64,000 nt of DNA from Ahrensia kielensis DSM 5890 (GTDB lineage Bacteria; Pseudomonadota; Alphaproteobacteria; Rhizobiales; Rhizobiaceae). The DNA is taken from assembly GCF_000374465.1 (NCBI RefSeq), contig NZ_KB894529.1:558001-622000 (forward strand). The letters run 5' to 3'. Positions 27,696 through 37,993 of this stretch are shown one piece after another (position 1 is the first letter of the stretch; every line of letters starts with the position of its first letter). A program made the translations under genes and the position numbers. The notes below the pieces were generated by a model that was not told the origin of the DNA, made no database searches, and saw only the letters and a program-made list of their open reading frames with translations.

Positions 27696-28177
27696 GCTTC
27701 CTCGCTTTTAGTACCGTGCAATTCAACCAAAATTCTGTCGAAGGAACTGATCATATTCTCAGCTTCGTTCATGGATACGTCGGATAGGAGATCATCTATC
27801 CATTGCTCATGTGCTGCGGCTTGAAGAGCAAATTCTTCTTCGCCGCGCTTTGTGAGCCTCACGCGCAATGCACGGCGGTCGCCAGGGACTGGTGTTCTTA
27901 TGATAAGGCCATCTTTTACAAGCCTATCGACAATGCCCGTCACGTTACCATTTGAAACCTTTAGAAGGCCGGACAGTTCACTCATACGCAAACCTTTTGG
28001 GAACTGATAAAGCGCGGCTAAAACATCAAAGCGCGGCAATGTTGAATCAAATTCAACGCGCAGTTTCTCACGTATATCGTTTTCGACGCTTCGGGTTACT
28101 TTAAGCAGGCGCAACCAAAGGCGAAGTTTGGTTTTTGTCGACATTGCGTATGCCGTTTCTGCTGAAGACATGCTCAT
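27692..28177 (-). CDS. MarR-family regulator of the anthranilate operon
   Basis: This 161-residue winged-helix protein shows [20 protein letters not shown], the recognition helix region [20 protein letters not shown], and the wing with [18 protein letters not shown]. It lies inside the operon with four-base overlaps on both sides, so it would control its own expression. MarR proteins of aromatic CoA pathways are usually repressors released by the aryl-CoA. The likely operator is the palindrome at 31287-31337. Ligand and site are inference. Confidence 0.9.
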   Translation of the reverse strand: MSMSSAETAYAMSTKTKLRLWLRLLKVTRSVENDIREKLRVEFDSTLPRFDVLAALYQFPKGLRMSELSGLLKVSNGNVTGIVDRLVKDGLIIRTPVPGDRRALRVRLTKRGEEEFALQAAAHEQWIDDLLSDVSMNEAENMISSFDRILVELHGTKSEEA

Positions 28178-28929
28178 ATCTCACCGCCATTAATTGAAAT
28201 CGCCTGCCCATTAACAGAAGAAGCACCTGCGCTTGCGAGCCACAACAAGGTATTGGCAACTTCACTTGGCTGAATAAACCGTTTCATTGGATTTCCAGCC
28301 TTAAGACTGTCTTGTGCTGCCTGCGCAGACATGCCCGTTTTTTCAACGATGTTTTCAATCGAAGCCTCCAACATTGGGGTTTCAACAAAGCCCGGACAAA
28401 CAGCATTGACCGTTATGTTGTTTTTCGCCATTTCCAGCGACACGGCCCGCGTCAAACCTAAAACGCCATGCTTTGCTGCGCAGTAACCTGAAACGTAGGG
28501 ATAGCCCTTCAAGCTTGCTGTTGACGCAACGGCCAACATACGGCCCCATTTTTCATCACGCATATCTGCAAGACAAGCTTGCCAGACATTAAAAACACCC
28601 GTGACATTGATATCGAGCATGCTTGACATGTCGGCCTGCGACATCGCAGCAAAAGGTTTACTTAACGCAGCCCCCGCATTGGCAATCGCAATTGTGATCG
28701 GGCCATTTTGCGCACGAAGTTTATCCAAAGCATGGTCAATAGAAGCGCGGTCCGTCACATCGCCAACCGCATAGGCTGCGCCTGTTTTAGCGCTAATTTG
28801 TTGAAGTGGTTCTTCGCGCCGCCCTATTATACTGACCTTAAAACCTGCTTCTGCAAACGCTTCTGCAATCGCGGCACCAACGCCCGTTCCACCACCAGTC
28901 ACGACAACATGTTTAGACGGATTGGTCAC
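28174..28929 (-). CDS. short-chain dehydrogenase/reductase
   Basis: This 251-residue NAD(P)-dependent SDR has the dinucleotide motif [19 protein letters not shown] ([12 protein letters not shown]), a catalytic serine in [14 protein letters not shown], Tyr-Lys in YCAAKHG and the closing INGGEI. It starts with GTG 28929, which overlaps the upstream stop as GTGA. It probably oxidises or reduces a hydroxy/oxo cyclic CoA intermediate, similar to SDRs in other 2-aminobenzoate clusters. Confidence 0.88.
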   Translation of the reverse strand: MTNPSKHVVVTGGGTGVGAAIAEAFAEAGFKVSIIGRREEPLQQISAKTGAAYAVGDVTDRASIDHALDKLRAQNGPITIAIANAGAALSKPFAAMSQADMSSMLDINVTGVFNVWQACLADMRDEKWGRMLAVASTASLKGYPYVSGYCAAKHGVLGLTRAVSLEMAKNNITVNAVCPGFVETPMLEASIENIVEKTGMSAQAAQDSLKAGNPMKRFIQPSEVANTLLWLASAGASSVNGQAISINGGEI

Positions 28930-31223
28930 GATTGATCCTCCGACATTTGCGCCAGTTTATCAGCCAAGCGCCAAGCCTGATCGCGGCCAGCTTCGTAAGG
29001 TTTTGGCCAAACCTCATGACGGTCGCCAAGTTTCGTTGCTTCATGCAACGTCCAATAAGGATCGTTTAAATGCGGCCGCGCAAGACATACCAAATCCGCA
29101 CGTCCAGCCATCAATATCGAATTGACATGATCGGCCTCAAAAATATTGCCGACAGCCATTGTCGCAATGCCTGCATCATTGCGGATACGATCAGAGAACG
29201 GCGTTTGAAACATGCGGCCATAAACAGGTTGGCCTTCAGTCGATGTTTGACCTGCCGATACATCAATAATATCGGCGCCAGCGACGTGGAAGAGCTTTGC
29301 AATTTCTACGGACTCTTCGGGCGTAACGCCATCATCGCCCGCCCAATCCGTGGCCGATATTCGCACAGACATCGGTTTATTTTTAGGCCATGCAGCACGC
29401 ATTGCATTGAAAACTTCCAGCGGGTAGCGCATCCGGTTTTCCAGCGAACCGCCATATTCGTCACTGCGAATATTGGAGAGCGGCGAGATAAAGGAAGATA
29501 TTAAATAACCGTGCGCTGCATGGAGTTCGATCATATCGAAACCAGCGCGATCTGCCATTTGAGCGGCTGCAACAAATTGATCGCGTACTTCATCCATTTG
29601 CGCACGCGACATTTCTTGCGGCGTGGCGTTTTTACTAGACCAAGCTATAGGCGATGCTGAAACAAGCGGCCAATTGCCCTGTTTAAGAGGCAAATCCATG
29701 CCTTCCCAACCAAGATTGGTTGACCCTTTGCGGCCTGAATGGCCTATCTGGCAGCAAGCCTTTGCATCTGTTTCTGCGTGGATGAAATCCGTTAGGCGTC
29801 TCCATGCTATCTCATGTTCAGGCGCATAAAGACCGGGGCAACCCGGGGTGATGCGGCCTTCGGCTGAAACGCATGTCATTTCCGTATAAACCAGCCCTGC
29901 ACCGCCCTTGGCTCGTTCGCCGTAGTGGATCAGATGCCAATCTGTTGGCGCACCATCAACAGCTTTGTACTGCGCCATTGGCGATACAACGATACGGTTT
30001 TTAAGCTGCATTTGGCGAAGCTTGAATGGTGTAAACATGGGCGCACGAACAGGCGCATTCGCATCTACACCCGATTGCTCCTGAAACCATTTTTCTGCCG
30101 AGCTCAACCATTTTGGATCGCGTGCACGCAAGTTTTCATGACTGATACGCTGTGAGCGTGTCAGCAAAGAATAGTTCAATTGGACAGGATCAAGATGCAG
30201 ATACCGCTCTACATCCTCAAACCAATTGACGGAATTTCGGGCTGCTGATTGCAAGCGCAAAACTTCTAAGCGGCGGTCCTCTTCGTAGCGTTCAAAAGCT
30301 GTTTCAAGCGGTACATCAGACGTTACGTGCTTTGCTAAACTGATCGCACTTTCTAGCGCAAGCTTGGTGCCTGACCCGATGGAAAAATGAGCTGTTGCCG
30401 CAGCATCGCCCAATAGAACCATATTTTTATGGCTCCATTTTTCGCACATGACACGGGGGAAACGTATCCACGCCGAACCACGAATATGGTTGGCGTTGGT
30501 CATCAACGAATGGCCGCCAAGGTGGCTTGCGAAGATTTTCTCGCAAATGGCGATGCTTTCCTGCTGGCTCAGCTTTGCGAATCCATAAGCATCATAGGTT
30601 TCTTGACTGCACTCAACGATGAATGTCGCTGTTTTATCATCAAATTGATAAGCGTGCGCCCAAACCCACCCCTTATCCGTGTCCTCGAAAATGAATGTGA
30701 AGGCATCATCAAATTTTTGGTGTGTGCCTAGCCAAACGAACTGACATTGCAGCGTATCGACATCCGGTTCAAAAACGTCTGCAAATTCATTGCGGGTTTT
30801 AGAGTTCAAGCCATCGCAGGCGACCACAACATCGAATTCATCGGCGTATTTAGAGGCGCTCTCAACTTCTGTTTCAAAGCGCAGATCTATACCAAGTTCA
30901 GCTGCACGTTCATGCAAGATAAGAAGAAGGCGCTTGCGCCCTATGCCGCAAAAGCCGTGACCAGAAGATACTGTTTTACGCCCCTGATGAACCAGTGCAA
31001 CATCATCCCAATAGGCAAAATGTTCTTTAATCGTCGCTGCGCTTTTAGGGTCATTGGCATGCAAATTGCCGAGCGTTTCATCGGACAGGACAACGCCCCA
31101 GCCAAAAGTATCGTCTGCTTTATTACGTTCAAAAACAACGACCTCAGCGTCAGGCATACGCAACTTCGCAGAAATTGCAAAATAAAGACCAGCTGGCCCG
31201 CCTCCCAAGCATGCAATACGCAT
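28926..31223 (-). CDS. 2-aminobenzoyl-CoA monooxygenase/reductase (fusion; salicylyl-CoA 5-hydroxylase family)
   Basis: This 765-residue fusion enzyme is the hallmark of aerobic CoA-dependent anthranilate breakdown. Residues 1 to about 385 form an FAD aromatic hydroxylase, with fingerprint GGGPAGLYF at 7-15, [12 protein letters not shown], and [20 protein letters not shown]. From about 396 to the end is an Old Yellow Enzyme-type FMN reductase ([59 protein letters not shown]). Hydroxylation followed by ring reduction gives a non-aromatic cyclohexene carbonyl-CoA. It heads the 14-gene operon. A GGGAG lies five bases ahead of ATG 31223. A salicylyl-CoA role is possible, but kynureninase nearby favours anthranilate. 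Confidence 0.9.
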   Translation of the reverse strand: MRIACLGGGPAGLYFAISAKLRMPDAEVVVFERNKADDTFGWGVVLSDETLGNLHANDPKSAATIKEHFAYWDDVALVHQGRKTVSSGHGFCGIGRKRLLLILHERAAELGIDLRFETEVESASKYADEFDVVVACDGLNSKTRNEFADVFEPDVDTLQCQFVWLGTHQKFDDAFTFIFEDTDKGWVWAHAYQFDDKTATFIVECSQETYDAYGFAKLSQQESIAICEKIFASHLGGHSLMTNANHIRGSAWIRFPRVMCEKWSHKNMVLLGDAAATAHFSIGSGTKLALESAISLAKHVTSDVPLETAFERYEEDRRLEVLRLQSAARNSVNWFEDVERYLHLDPVQLNYSLLTRSQRISHENLRARDPKWLSSAEKWFQEQSGVDANAPVRAPMFTPFKLRQMQLKNRIVVSPMAQYKAVDGAPTDWHLIHYGERAKGGAGLVYTEMTCVSAEGRITPGCPGLYAPEHEIAWRRLTDFIHAETDAKACCQIGHSGRKGSTNLGWEGMDLPLKQGNWPLVSASPIAWSSKNATPQEMSRAQMDEVRDQFVAAAQMADRAGFDMIELHAAHGYLISSFISPLSNIRSDEYGGSLENRMRYPLEVFNAMRAAWPKNKPMSVRISATDWAGDDGVTPEESVEIAKLFHVAGADIIDVSAGQTSTEGQPVYGRMFQTPFSDRIRNDAGIATMAVGNIFEADHVNSILMAGRADLVCLARPHLNDPYWTLHEATKLGDRHEVWPKPYEAGRDQAWRLADKLAQMSEDQS

Positions 31224-31286
31224 AATGTCTCCCGATACGTTGACATTTCAGGGAGCAGGCTCCCAATATTTGAAAGCGTAGACACA

Positions 31287-31337
31287 GATTTATTATATTT
31301 CAAGCAAAAATATTTTAAGCTTGAAATATAATAAATC
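31287..31337. promoter_or_regulatory. perfect 19-bp inverted repeat between divergent anthranilate/glutaryl-CoA operons
   Basis: GATTTATTATATTTCAAGC (31287-31305) is exactly complementary to GCTTGAAATATAATAAATC (31319-31337) across 13 bases. Within it, ATATTTTAAGCTTGAAATAT (31310-31329) is itself a palindrome broken at only one symmetric pair. The left arm with the spacer forms a second, weaker site, so two operators may overlap. The AT-rich, roughly 20-base palindrome is the size and type bound by MarR dimers. It lies about 60 bases from one start and 40 from the other. Confidence 0.75.
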
Positions 31338-31378
31338 CGCATCCATGATGCACACCAGAACAGTGCGAGGAACTCAAC

Positions 31379-32617
31379 ATGTTGCAAACCAACTCGGAAG
31401 AACACGAAGTAGCCACACCGGAAAGCGCACGCGCCAAGCCTGCATCACTGACTTGGCAAGATCCATTTTTACTTGAAAATCAGTTGACCGATGAAGAGCG
31501 CATGATCCGCGACACAGCGGAAAATTATTGCCAGAGCAAACTGCTTTCACGTGTCATTGAGGCCAATCGCAATGAAATCTTCCACCGCGAGATCATGAGC
31601 GAAATGGGCGAGCTTGGTTTGCTCGGCGCAACTATTCCAGAAGAATTTGGCGGCGTTGGCGCAAACTATGTCTCCTACGGCTTGGTTGCCCGCGAGGTTG
31701 AACGTGTTGATAGTGGCTACCGTTCAGCCATGTCCGTCCAATCATCCTTGGTGATGCACCCTATCTTTGCTTACGGCACCGATGAGCAGCGCAATAAGTT
31801 TCTACCAAAACTCGCATCAGGTGAATTTGTCGGATGTTTTGGCCTGACCGAACCGGACCACGGCTCTGACCCCGGCGGCATGTTGACCCGCGCTAAACAA
31901 GTTGATGGCGGCTATTTGCTCTCCGGTGCAAAGAACTGGATTACCAACTCACCAATCGCTGATGTTTTTGTTGTTTGGGGGAAATCTGACGCCCATGACG
32001 GTAAGATCAAGGGCTTTATTCTTGAAAAAGGAATGAAGGGCCTCGTCGCACCAAAGATCGAAGGTAAGTTTTCATTACGCGCTTCAATTACCGGCATGAT
32101 CCAGATGGATGAGGTTTTTGTACCAGAAGAAAACTTACTGCCAAATGTATCCGGTCTCGCAGGGCCATTTGGCTGTCTTAACCGTGCACGTTACGGCATT
32201 TCATGGGGAGCGATGGGGGCTGCAGAAGCATGCTGGCACGCTGCTCGTCAATATACGATGGACCGCAAACAGTTTGGCAAACCGCTTGCTGCAAACCAGC
32301 TCATTCAGAAGAAATTGGCGGACATGCAAACTGAAATCTCGCTTGGGCTACAGGGTAGCTTGCGTTTGGGCAGGATGCTTGATGACCACTCTGCGTCTGC
32401 TGAACTGATCAGTTTGATGAAGCGTAACAATTGCGGGAAAGCGCTCGATATTGCACGCGCTGCACGCGATATGCACGGCGGCAATGGTATTAGCGACGAG
32501 TATCCGGTTATGCGACATGTGATGAACCTTGAAGCGGTGAACACCTATGAGGGTACACATGATATTCACGCCCTAATTTTGGGACGTGGGCAAACCGGCA
32601 TTCAAGCGTTTCAATAG
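31379..32617 (+). CDS. gcdH: glutaryl-CoA dehydrogenase
   Basis: This 412-residue acyl-CoA dehydrogenase oxidatively decarboxylates glutaryl-CoA to crotonyl-CoA. Family marks include VEAN(R)NE near residue 60, [38 protein letters not shown], and the catalytic glutamate in [22 protein letters not shown] precedes ATG 31379. It is the first gene of a three-gene plus-strand unit divergent from the anthranilate operon. It would handle a C5 dicarboxyl-CoA produced when the opened ring is shortened. It could also serve lysine breakdown. Confidence 0.95.
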   Translation: MLQTNSEEHEVATPESARAKPASLTWQDPFLLENQLTDEERMIRDTAENYCQSKLLSRVIEANRNEIFHREIMSEMGELGLLGATIPEEFGGVGANYVSYGLVAREVERVDSGYRSAMSVQSSLVMHPIFAYGTDEQRNKFLPKLASGEFVGCFGLTEPDHGSDPGGMLTRAKQVDGGYLLSGAKNWITNSPIADVFVVWGKSDAHDGKIKGFILEKGMKGLVAPKIEGKFSLRASITGMIQMDEVFVPEENLLPNVSGLAGPFGCLNRARYGISWGAMGAAEACWHAARQYTMDRKQFGKPLAANQLIQKKLADMQTEISLGLQGSLRLGRMLDDHSASAELISLMKRNNCGKALDIARAARDMHGGNGISDEYPVMRHVMNLEAVNTYEGTHDIHALILGRGQTGIQAFQ

Positions 32618-32622
32618 GCGCT

Positions 32623-34590
32623 GTGGTGAGTAATCCGGTTCACATAGATATCGATGGCACGATAGCCATCGTTCGTATCGACAACCCGCCGGTTAACGCT
32701 CTTTCACAGAGTGTTCGCACTGGTATCGTGTCTGCTATTCAGGAAACGGATGCAGATGCCAATATCCGTGCTGTTATTCTTATTTGCAATGGCAGCACCT
32801 TTATGGCGGGTGCCGATATCAAGGAATTTGGCAAGCCTGCGGTTCCTCCGCTTCTTCCTGATGTCGTTACAGCGCTAGAAGCCGCACAAAAACCTTGGGT
32901 CGCAGCAATTCACGGCAACGCCCTTGGCGGCGGCCTAGAAGTGGCGCTTGGATGCCATTACCGAATTGCGCAAGTGGGCACGATGCTTGGCCTACCCGAA
33001 GTTAATCTGGGACTTATTCCAGGTGCCGGCGGCACCGTGCGCCTGCCACGGCTCATCCCTATGGCGGACGCATTTGCGATGATCACATCGGGAAAGCCTG
33101 CCACAGTCACCACAGCTAAATCAACGGGTTTGATTGATGCGGTTTCAAACACAGATCTTCTGCGTGACGCCGTAGCCTTTACGAAAACAATTATTGATCT
33201 TCCAAAGCCACTTGCGCTTTCAGCCAAGCCGATCAAAGAGCCTCTGGCGGATGATGAGATCAGTGCAAAATCAAAAGCGACAGCATCTAAATCGCGCGGG
33301 CAGCTTTCACCGAAAATTGCAGCTGAAACCATGATCTCTATTCAAGCGTTAGACGCACAATCCGGCCTAACGCTTGAGCGGGAAAACTTTCTTAAATTAA
33401 AAGCTGACGAGCAGTCAGATGCCCTTCGCTATATTTTCTTTGCAGAACGTTCTGTCTCAAAAATACCATCGATAAAAAGCGCGATAACAAAACCAATTAC
33501 CACCATCGGCATAATTGGCGGCGGCACAATGGGCGCAGGTATCGCAGCTTCATGTTTACTGGCTAATTTAAATGTAACGCTCATCGAGCGCGACACAGCA
33601 TCGCTTGAAAAAGGTGTCGAGCGCATTATTGCAATTTTGCACGCGAGCATGAAACGCGGGCTGATCGATCAAGCGCGATATGATGCGCTGACAGGCAATC
33701 TTTCTAGCAGCACGGATTACATCGATATTGCGAATGCGGACTTTGTCATCGAAGCCGTTTTTGAAGACATGAATGTTAAGAAAGATGTCTTTGCCAAATT
33801 AGATGCCGTCGTTAAACCTGACGCCATATTGGCGAGCAACACATCTTATTTGGATATGAACGCGCTAGCTGCTGCCACAGTTCACCCCGAACGTGTCATC
33901 GGACTACACTTCTTTTCACCTGCTCATATTATGAAGCTGGTTGAAGTTATCCATACAGATCATGTGAGCGATGATGTTTTCGCAACCAGCATGGCGCTTG
34001 CGAAAAAACTGCGAAAACTCGCTGTGCCTGCCGGTGTTTGCGATGGATTTATTGGCAACCGCATCATGTCAGCTTATCGCCGTGCTGCTGAATATATGCT
34101 TGAGGACGGCGCTTTGCCTCATCAAATTGATGCCGCGATGAAGTCTTATGGATTTGCGATGGGCCTGTTTGAAATGCAGGATTTAGCTGGCCTTGATATT
34201 GGCTATGCCATGCGCCGCCGCAAAGATGCTACGCGTGATCCGAACGAGCGCTATGTCGATATTGCCGACAAAATTTACCGTATGGACCGTTTAGGCCGCA
34301 AGAATGGTGCTGGCTTCTACATTTATGAAGACGGCAAAACACCAATACATGACCCTGACATTGATGCGCTGGTTATAGCTGAATCAAAGCGTAAAAACAT
34401 TGCACGCACATCCATGACCGAAGTTGACATCATGGGTGGTCTCCTAGCTGCTATGGCCGATGAAGGCGCTGCACTTTTAAGTGAAAACATTGCTGCGTCA
34501 CCTGAAGCAATTGATGTCGTTATGGTCAATGGATACGGATTTCCCAGATGGCGCGGCGGCCCGATGTATCAATCCAAGTCTAGCGCTTAA
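32623..34590 (+). CDS. bifunctional enoyl-CoA hydratase/3-hydroxyacyl-CoA dehydrogenase
   Basis: This 655-residue fusion has a crotonase domain (about 1-185; GNALGGGLEVALGCHYRIA and GLPEVNLGLIPGAGGT with the catalytic glutamate). A 3-hydroxyacyl-CoA dehydrogenase follows (NAD site GIIGGGTMGAGIAASCLL near 297, GLHFFSPAHIMKLVE, then two C-terminal helical domains). It should hydrate crotonyl-CoA and oxidise 3-hydroxybutyryl-CoA after GcdH. There is no ATG: the start is GTG 32623 (or GTG 32626), five bases after the gcdH stop, with a poor ribosome site, suggesting translational coupling. Confidence 0.93.
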   Translation: MVSNPVHIDIDGTIAIVRIDNPPVNALSQSVRTGIVSAIQETDADANIRAVILICNGSTFMAGADIKEFGKPAVPPLLPDVVTALEAAQKPWVAAIHGNALGGGLEVALGCHYRIAQVGTMLGLPEVNLGLIPGAGGTVRLPRLIPMADAFAMITSGKPATVTTAKSTGLIDAVSNTDLLRDAVAFTKTIIDLPKPLALSAKPIKEPLADDEISAKSKATASKSRGQLSPKIAAETMISIQALDAQSGLTLERENFLKLKADEQSDALRYIFFAERSVSKIPSIKSAITKPITTIGIIGGGTMGAGIAASCLLANLNVTLIERDTASLEKGVERIIAILHASMKRGLIDQARYDALTGNLSSSTDYIDIANADFVIEAVFEDMNVKKDVFAKLDAVVKPDAILASNTSYLDMNALAAATVHPERVIGLHFFSPAHIMKLVEVIHTDHVSDDVFATSMALAKKLRKLAVPAGVCDGFIGNRIMSAYRRAAEYMLEDGALPHQIDAAMKSYGFAMGLFEMQDLAGLDIGYAMRRRKDATRDPNERYVDIADKIYRMDRLGRKNGAGFYIYEDGKTPIHDPDIDALVIAESKRKNIARTSMTEVDIMGGLLAAMADEGAALLSENIAASPEAIDVVMVNGYGFPRWRGGPMYQSKSSA

Positions 34591-34631
34591 TGTCCGTTAT
34601 AGATTGCACAACTCGACGTAAGGATTGCTGA

Positions 34632-35828
34632 ATGTCTGCTTATATTCTTGATGCTGTACGCACACCAATTGGTCGTTACGGCGGCATGCTTTCATCCATC
34701 CGCACCGATGATTTGGCTGCCTTGCCAATTCGCGCACTCATGGATCGCAATCCCAATATGGATTGGTCAAAGATTGATGATGTTATTTTGGGTGATGCCA
34801 ATCAAGCAGGCGAAGACAATCGTAATGTCGCACGTATGGCTGCACTCCTCGGTGGTCTTCCCGTTGAAGCACCGGGCACGACGATAAACAGACTTTGCGG
34901 CTCAGGCATTGATGCCGTTGCCATGGCTGCGCGCGCGATAAAATCCGGCGACTATCGATTAGCAATTGCAGGCGGTGTGGAAAGCATGAGCCGTGCACCT
35001 TTTGTCACGCCAAAAGCAACCAGTGCATTTTCCCGTTCGAGTGAAACATACGATACGACCATTGGCTGGCGTTTTGTAAATCCAAAAATGCAAGCTGAAC
35101 ATGGCATCGATTCAATGCCTGAAACCGCAGACAATGTCGCTGAAGAATATGGGATTAACCGGCAAGACCAAGATGCTTTTGCCGCGCGTAGCCAGCAACG
35201 TTATCAAGCTGCACTGCAAGCTGGCAATTTTGCAGATGAGATTATCACGGTTTCCATCGCGCAGCGTAAAGGTGAGCCTATTGTCTTTGACAAGGATGAG
35301 CATCCACGCGCGGATACTGACGCGGCAAAATTAGCAAAACTCAAAGGCATTAACGGCGCAGAAAAATCAGTCACTGCGGGCAATGCTTCCGGTGTTAATG
35401 ACGGTGCTGCTGCCTTGCTGATTGCCAATGAAATGATTGCGCAAGATTTCGAGCCGCTCGCGCGTATCCTGGCAACAGCCGTTGTTGGTGTCGCGCCGCG
35501 TATCATGGGTATTGGGCCAGTGCCTGCAACGCGCAAAGTACTTGAACTAACCGGCCTTACGATTGATCAAATGGACGTCATCGAAATCAATGAAGCATTT
35601 GCGAGCCAAGGTCTTGCATGTTTGAGAGAACTAGGGCTGCCCGATGATGCACCACATGTAAATCCGAATGGCGGTGCAATTGCACTTGGACACCCGCTTG
35701 GTATGTCGGGTGCCCGATTGGTTATGGCTGCCGCGTATCAATTACGTCGCACAAAGGGACGCTATGCCCTTTGCACAATGTGTATTGGTGTCGGGCAAGG
35801 TATCGCAATGATACTTGAGCGCCCATAG
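34632..35828 (+). CDS. thiolase, PcaF-type (3-oxoadipyl-CoA/acetoacetyl-CoA thiolase)
   Basis: This 398-residue thiolase has the acyl-accepting Cys89 (NRLCGSG), the histidine of GHPLGMSGARLV and the second cysteine in CTMCIGVGQG. The block DANQAGEDNRNVARMAALLGG resembles beta-ketoadipyl-CoA thiolases (PcaF) closely. In its operon it would cleave acetoacetyl-CoA to two acetyl-CoA. It could equally finish the protocatechuate pathway, whose own pcaF is not in the pca cluster. An AGGA precedes ATG 34632. It ends five bases from the convergent kynA. Confidence 0.9.
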   Translation: MSAYILDAVRTPIGRYGGMLSSIRTDDLAALPIRALMDRNPNMDWSKIDDVILGDANQAGEDNRNVARMAALLGGLPVEAPGTTINRLCGSGIDAVAMAARAIKSGDYRLAIAGGVESMSRAPFVTPKATSAFSRSSETYDTTIGWRFVNPKMQAEHGIDSMPETADNVAEEYGINRQDQDAFAARSQQRYQAALQAGNFADEIITVSIAQRKGEPIVFDKDEHPRADTDAAKLAKLKGINGAEKSVTAGNASGVNDGAAALLIANEMIAQDFEPLARILATAVVGVAPRIMGIGPVPATRKVLELTGLTIDQMDVIEINEAFASQGLACLRELGLPDDAPHVNPNGGAIALGHPLGMSGARLVMAAAYQLRRTKGRYALCTMCIGVGQGIAMILERP

Positions 35829-35833
35829 CGTCA

Positions 35834-36676
35834 TTACAAAATTGTTCTTACGCGCCATAGCTCTGGAAAGAGTTCAACTTCAAGCATCCGTTTGAGGTAA
35901 CTAACGCCGCCTGTACCGCCGGTTCCACGTTTAAAACCAATGACACGTTCCACAGTGGTTACATGATTGAACCGCCAGCGCCGGAAGTAATCTTCAAGAT
36001 CAACCAGCTTTTCGGCAAGTTCATAAAACTCCCAATGCGTTTTGGGTGATTGATAAACAACCTTCCACGCTTCCTGAACCGTCTCATCAAAGACATGTGT
36101 TTGCGATGTATCGCGTGTCAAACAAGCTTTAGAAATATCAAAACCATGACGCGCTAACGCCGATATTGCTTCATCATAAAGACTTGGCACGCTGAGCTCT
36201 GCTTTAAGCTTCGCAATCGTTTCGCTCTTGTGCTTATGCGGGCTCAACATGGCCGCATTACGGTTACCAACCGAATATTCAATCATACGATATTGCCAAG
36301 ATTGAAAGCCGGAAGACTGACCAAGATCATCACGAAATGCTGTATATTCGCTCGGCGTCATTGTGCGAAGAACATCCCAAGCATTGTTAAGCTGTTCAAA
36401 TATTTTTGAGACCCGTGATAGCATTTTAAACGCCATCGAAAACTCATCATCAATGATCGCTTGGCGTGCCGTAACGAGTTCATGAAGGATGAGATGCATC
36501 CAAAGTTCAGACGTTTGATGCTGAATAATGAAAAGCAATTCATCATGAGTTTGCGTCAAAGGTTTTTGCGCGGCAAACAGCGTGTCTAAACCGAGATAAT
36601 CGGCATAGGACATGCGCCCGTCGAAATCCATCTGAGCGCCTTCAGCGGATGGGTCATATGGTTTTTGATCGCTCAT
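35834..36676 (-). CDS. kynA: tryptophan 2,3-dioxygenase
   Basis: This haem enzyme opens the indole ring of tryptophan to N-formylkynurenine. The 280-residue protein shows [13 protein letters not shown], the block [35 protein letters not shown], the haem-ligand histidine in [16 protein letters not shown] and the closing [11 protein letters not shown]. It overlaps kynU by four bases (ATGA). No kynB formamidase lies beside it, so that step must be encoded elsewhere or occur spontaneously. Confidence 0.97.
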   Translation of the reverse strand: MSDQKPYDPSAEGAQMDFDGRMSYADYLGLDTLFAAQKPLTQTHDELLFIIQHQTSELWMHLILHELVTARQAIIDDEFSMAFKMLSRVSKIFEQLNNAWDVLRTMTPSEYTAFRDDLGQSSGFQSWQYRMIEYSVGNRNAAMLSPHKHKSETIAKLKAELSVPSLYDEAISALARHGFDISKACLTRDTSQTHVFDETVQEAWKVVYQSPKTHWEFYELAEKLVDLEDYFRRWRFNHVTTVERVIGFKRGTGGTGGVSYLKRMLEVELFPELWRVRTIL

Positions 36677-37851
36677 GTGACATCACCCTTCTTTTGAAAA
36701 CGAGGTTGTTTCCATGTATCGTTTTTCATGATGTCCGCTAGAATTTCGACAGCGCGCTTTACATCATTCTCATCGAGATAAAGCGGCGTGAACCCGAAAC
36801 GCATAGTGTCTGGCGCGCGAAAATCACCGATTACACCTGCCGCGATCAAAGCCTGCATAGCTGGATAACCATGCTCAAATGCAAAGGATATTTGAGAGCC
36901 GCGCTGACTAGAATCGCGTGGACTTATCAGCTTGAGCTGCGGACAAGTAGCCTCAACTCCTTCAATGAACAATTCAGATAGTGCGATTGATTTTGCACGC
37001 ACATCATCCATCGAAACACCATCCCAAATAGCGAGTGCCGTTTCCAATGCAGCCAGCTGTAAAATCGGCGGCGTACCAACACGCATACGTTCGATGCCCG
37101 GAGCTGGTCGATAATCTAAATCAAATGCGAAGGGTTGCGCGTGACCAAGCCAACCAGCCAAAGATGGTTCGACGCTATCTGCAATGTCGGGGCGGATGTA
37201 AATAAAGGCCGGAGCACCGGGCCCGCCATTTAAATATTTATAGGTACAACCGACTGCAAACTCGGCATTGCTTGCGGCCATATCGACAGGCACGGCACCA
37301 GCTGAATGCGCCAAATCCCAAATCGATACGGCACCAACATCATGCGTTGCTTTCGTCAGCGCATTCATATCATGCATGCGTCCGGTGCGGTAATCGACTT
37401 GCGTCAACATGACAACGGCAACATCTTCTGTGATGTTGTCATATACATCTTCGGGCGCGACCACACGCAATTCATGTCCGCTTTTCAATGTTCGCAACAG
37501 CCCATCGGCGATATAAAGATCGCTTGGGAAATTACCGCTATCAGAAAGCACAATTTTGCGATCAGGGCGCATTGCCAGTGCTGCGGCCAATGCCTGATAT
37601 ACTTTGACAGACAGGGTATCGCCGAGGACAGTTGATCCTGCCGCGCATCCCAAAAGCTTTCCAATCTTATCACCAAGAATACTTGGCTGCTTCATCCAGC
37701 CTGCGTCATTCCAGCCCTTGATGAGCATTTCGCCCCACTCATCTTCGACTGTTTTGTTCACGCGTGATGATGCTGCCTTTGGCATTGGACCTAAAGAGTT
37801 TCCATCAAGATAGATGACCCCTTCTGGCAAATAAAATTGGTCTTTTTTCAA
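36673..37851 (-). CDS. kynU: kynureninase
   Basis: This PLP enzyme splits kynurenine to anthranilate and alanine. Its 392 residues carry [17 protein letters not shown] at the N-terminus, [15 protein letters not shown] and the Schiff-base lysine in [15 protein letters not shown]. The start must be TTG 37851, with GGGAG seven bases upstream, since the frame has no ATG before its upstream stop. The N-terminus is about 15-20 residues shorter than in many relatives. It is the first gene of the kynUA pair and supplies the substrate of the CoA ligase at 24095. Confidence 0.95.
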   Translation of the reverse strand: MKKDQFYLPEGVIYLDGNSLGPMPKAASSRVNKTVEDEWGEMLIKGWNDAGWMKQPSILGDKIGKLLGCAAGSTVLGDTLSVKVYQALAAALAMRPDRKIVLSDSGNFPSDLYIADGLLRTLKSGHELRVVAPEDVYDNITEDVAVVMLTQVDYRTGRMHDMNALTKATHDVGAVSIWDLAHSAGAVPVDMAASNAEFAVGCTYKYLNGGPGAPAFIYIRPDIADSVEPSLAGWLGHAQPFAFDLDYRPAPGIERMRVGTPPILQLAALETALAIWDGVSMDDVRAKSIALSELFIEGVEATCPQLKLISPRDSSQRGSQISFAFEHGYPAMQALIAAGVIGDFRAPDTMRFGFTPLYLDENDVKRAVEILADIMKNDTWKQPRFQKKGDVT

Positions 37852-37993
37852 GATGCTCTCCCGTTTATTTTTTCCTGCATAACGTTCTTTTTGTCATATC
37901 AGTTTTACCCATACAGCCAAGCATTTACTGCACTAAAATCGAGAGCAAAGAGCGTATTTTAAGAACGATGGCGTCTCGCTGCTGGCTTTATCC

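Noticed and set aside
28926-31223. Naming the fusion enzyme a salicylyl-CoA 5-hydroxylase
   Set aside because: Same family, but kynureninase, tryptophan dioxygenase and the operon content favour 2-aminobenzoyl-CoA; salicylyl-CoA is kept only as an alternative.
30747-31331. 194-codon plus-strand frame reaching into the anthranilate/gcdH intergenic region
   Set aside because: Antisense to the monooxygenase/reductase and it runs through the operator palindrome; cysteine- and arginine-rich composition is not protein-like.
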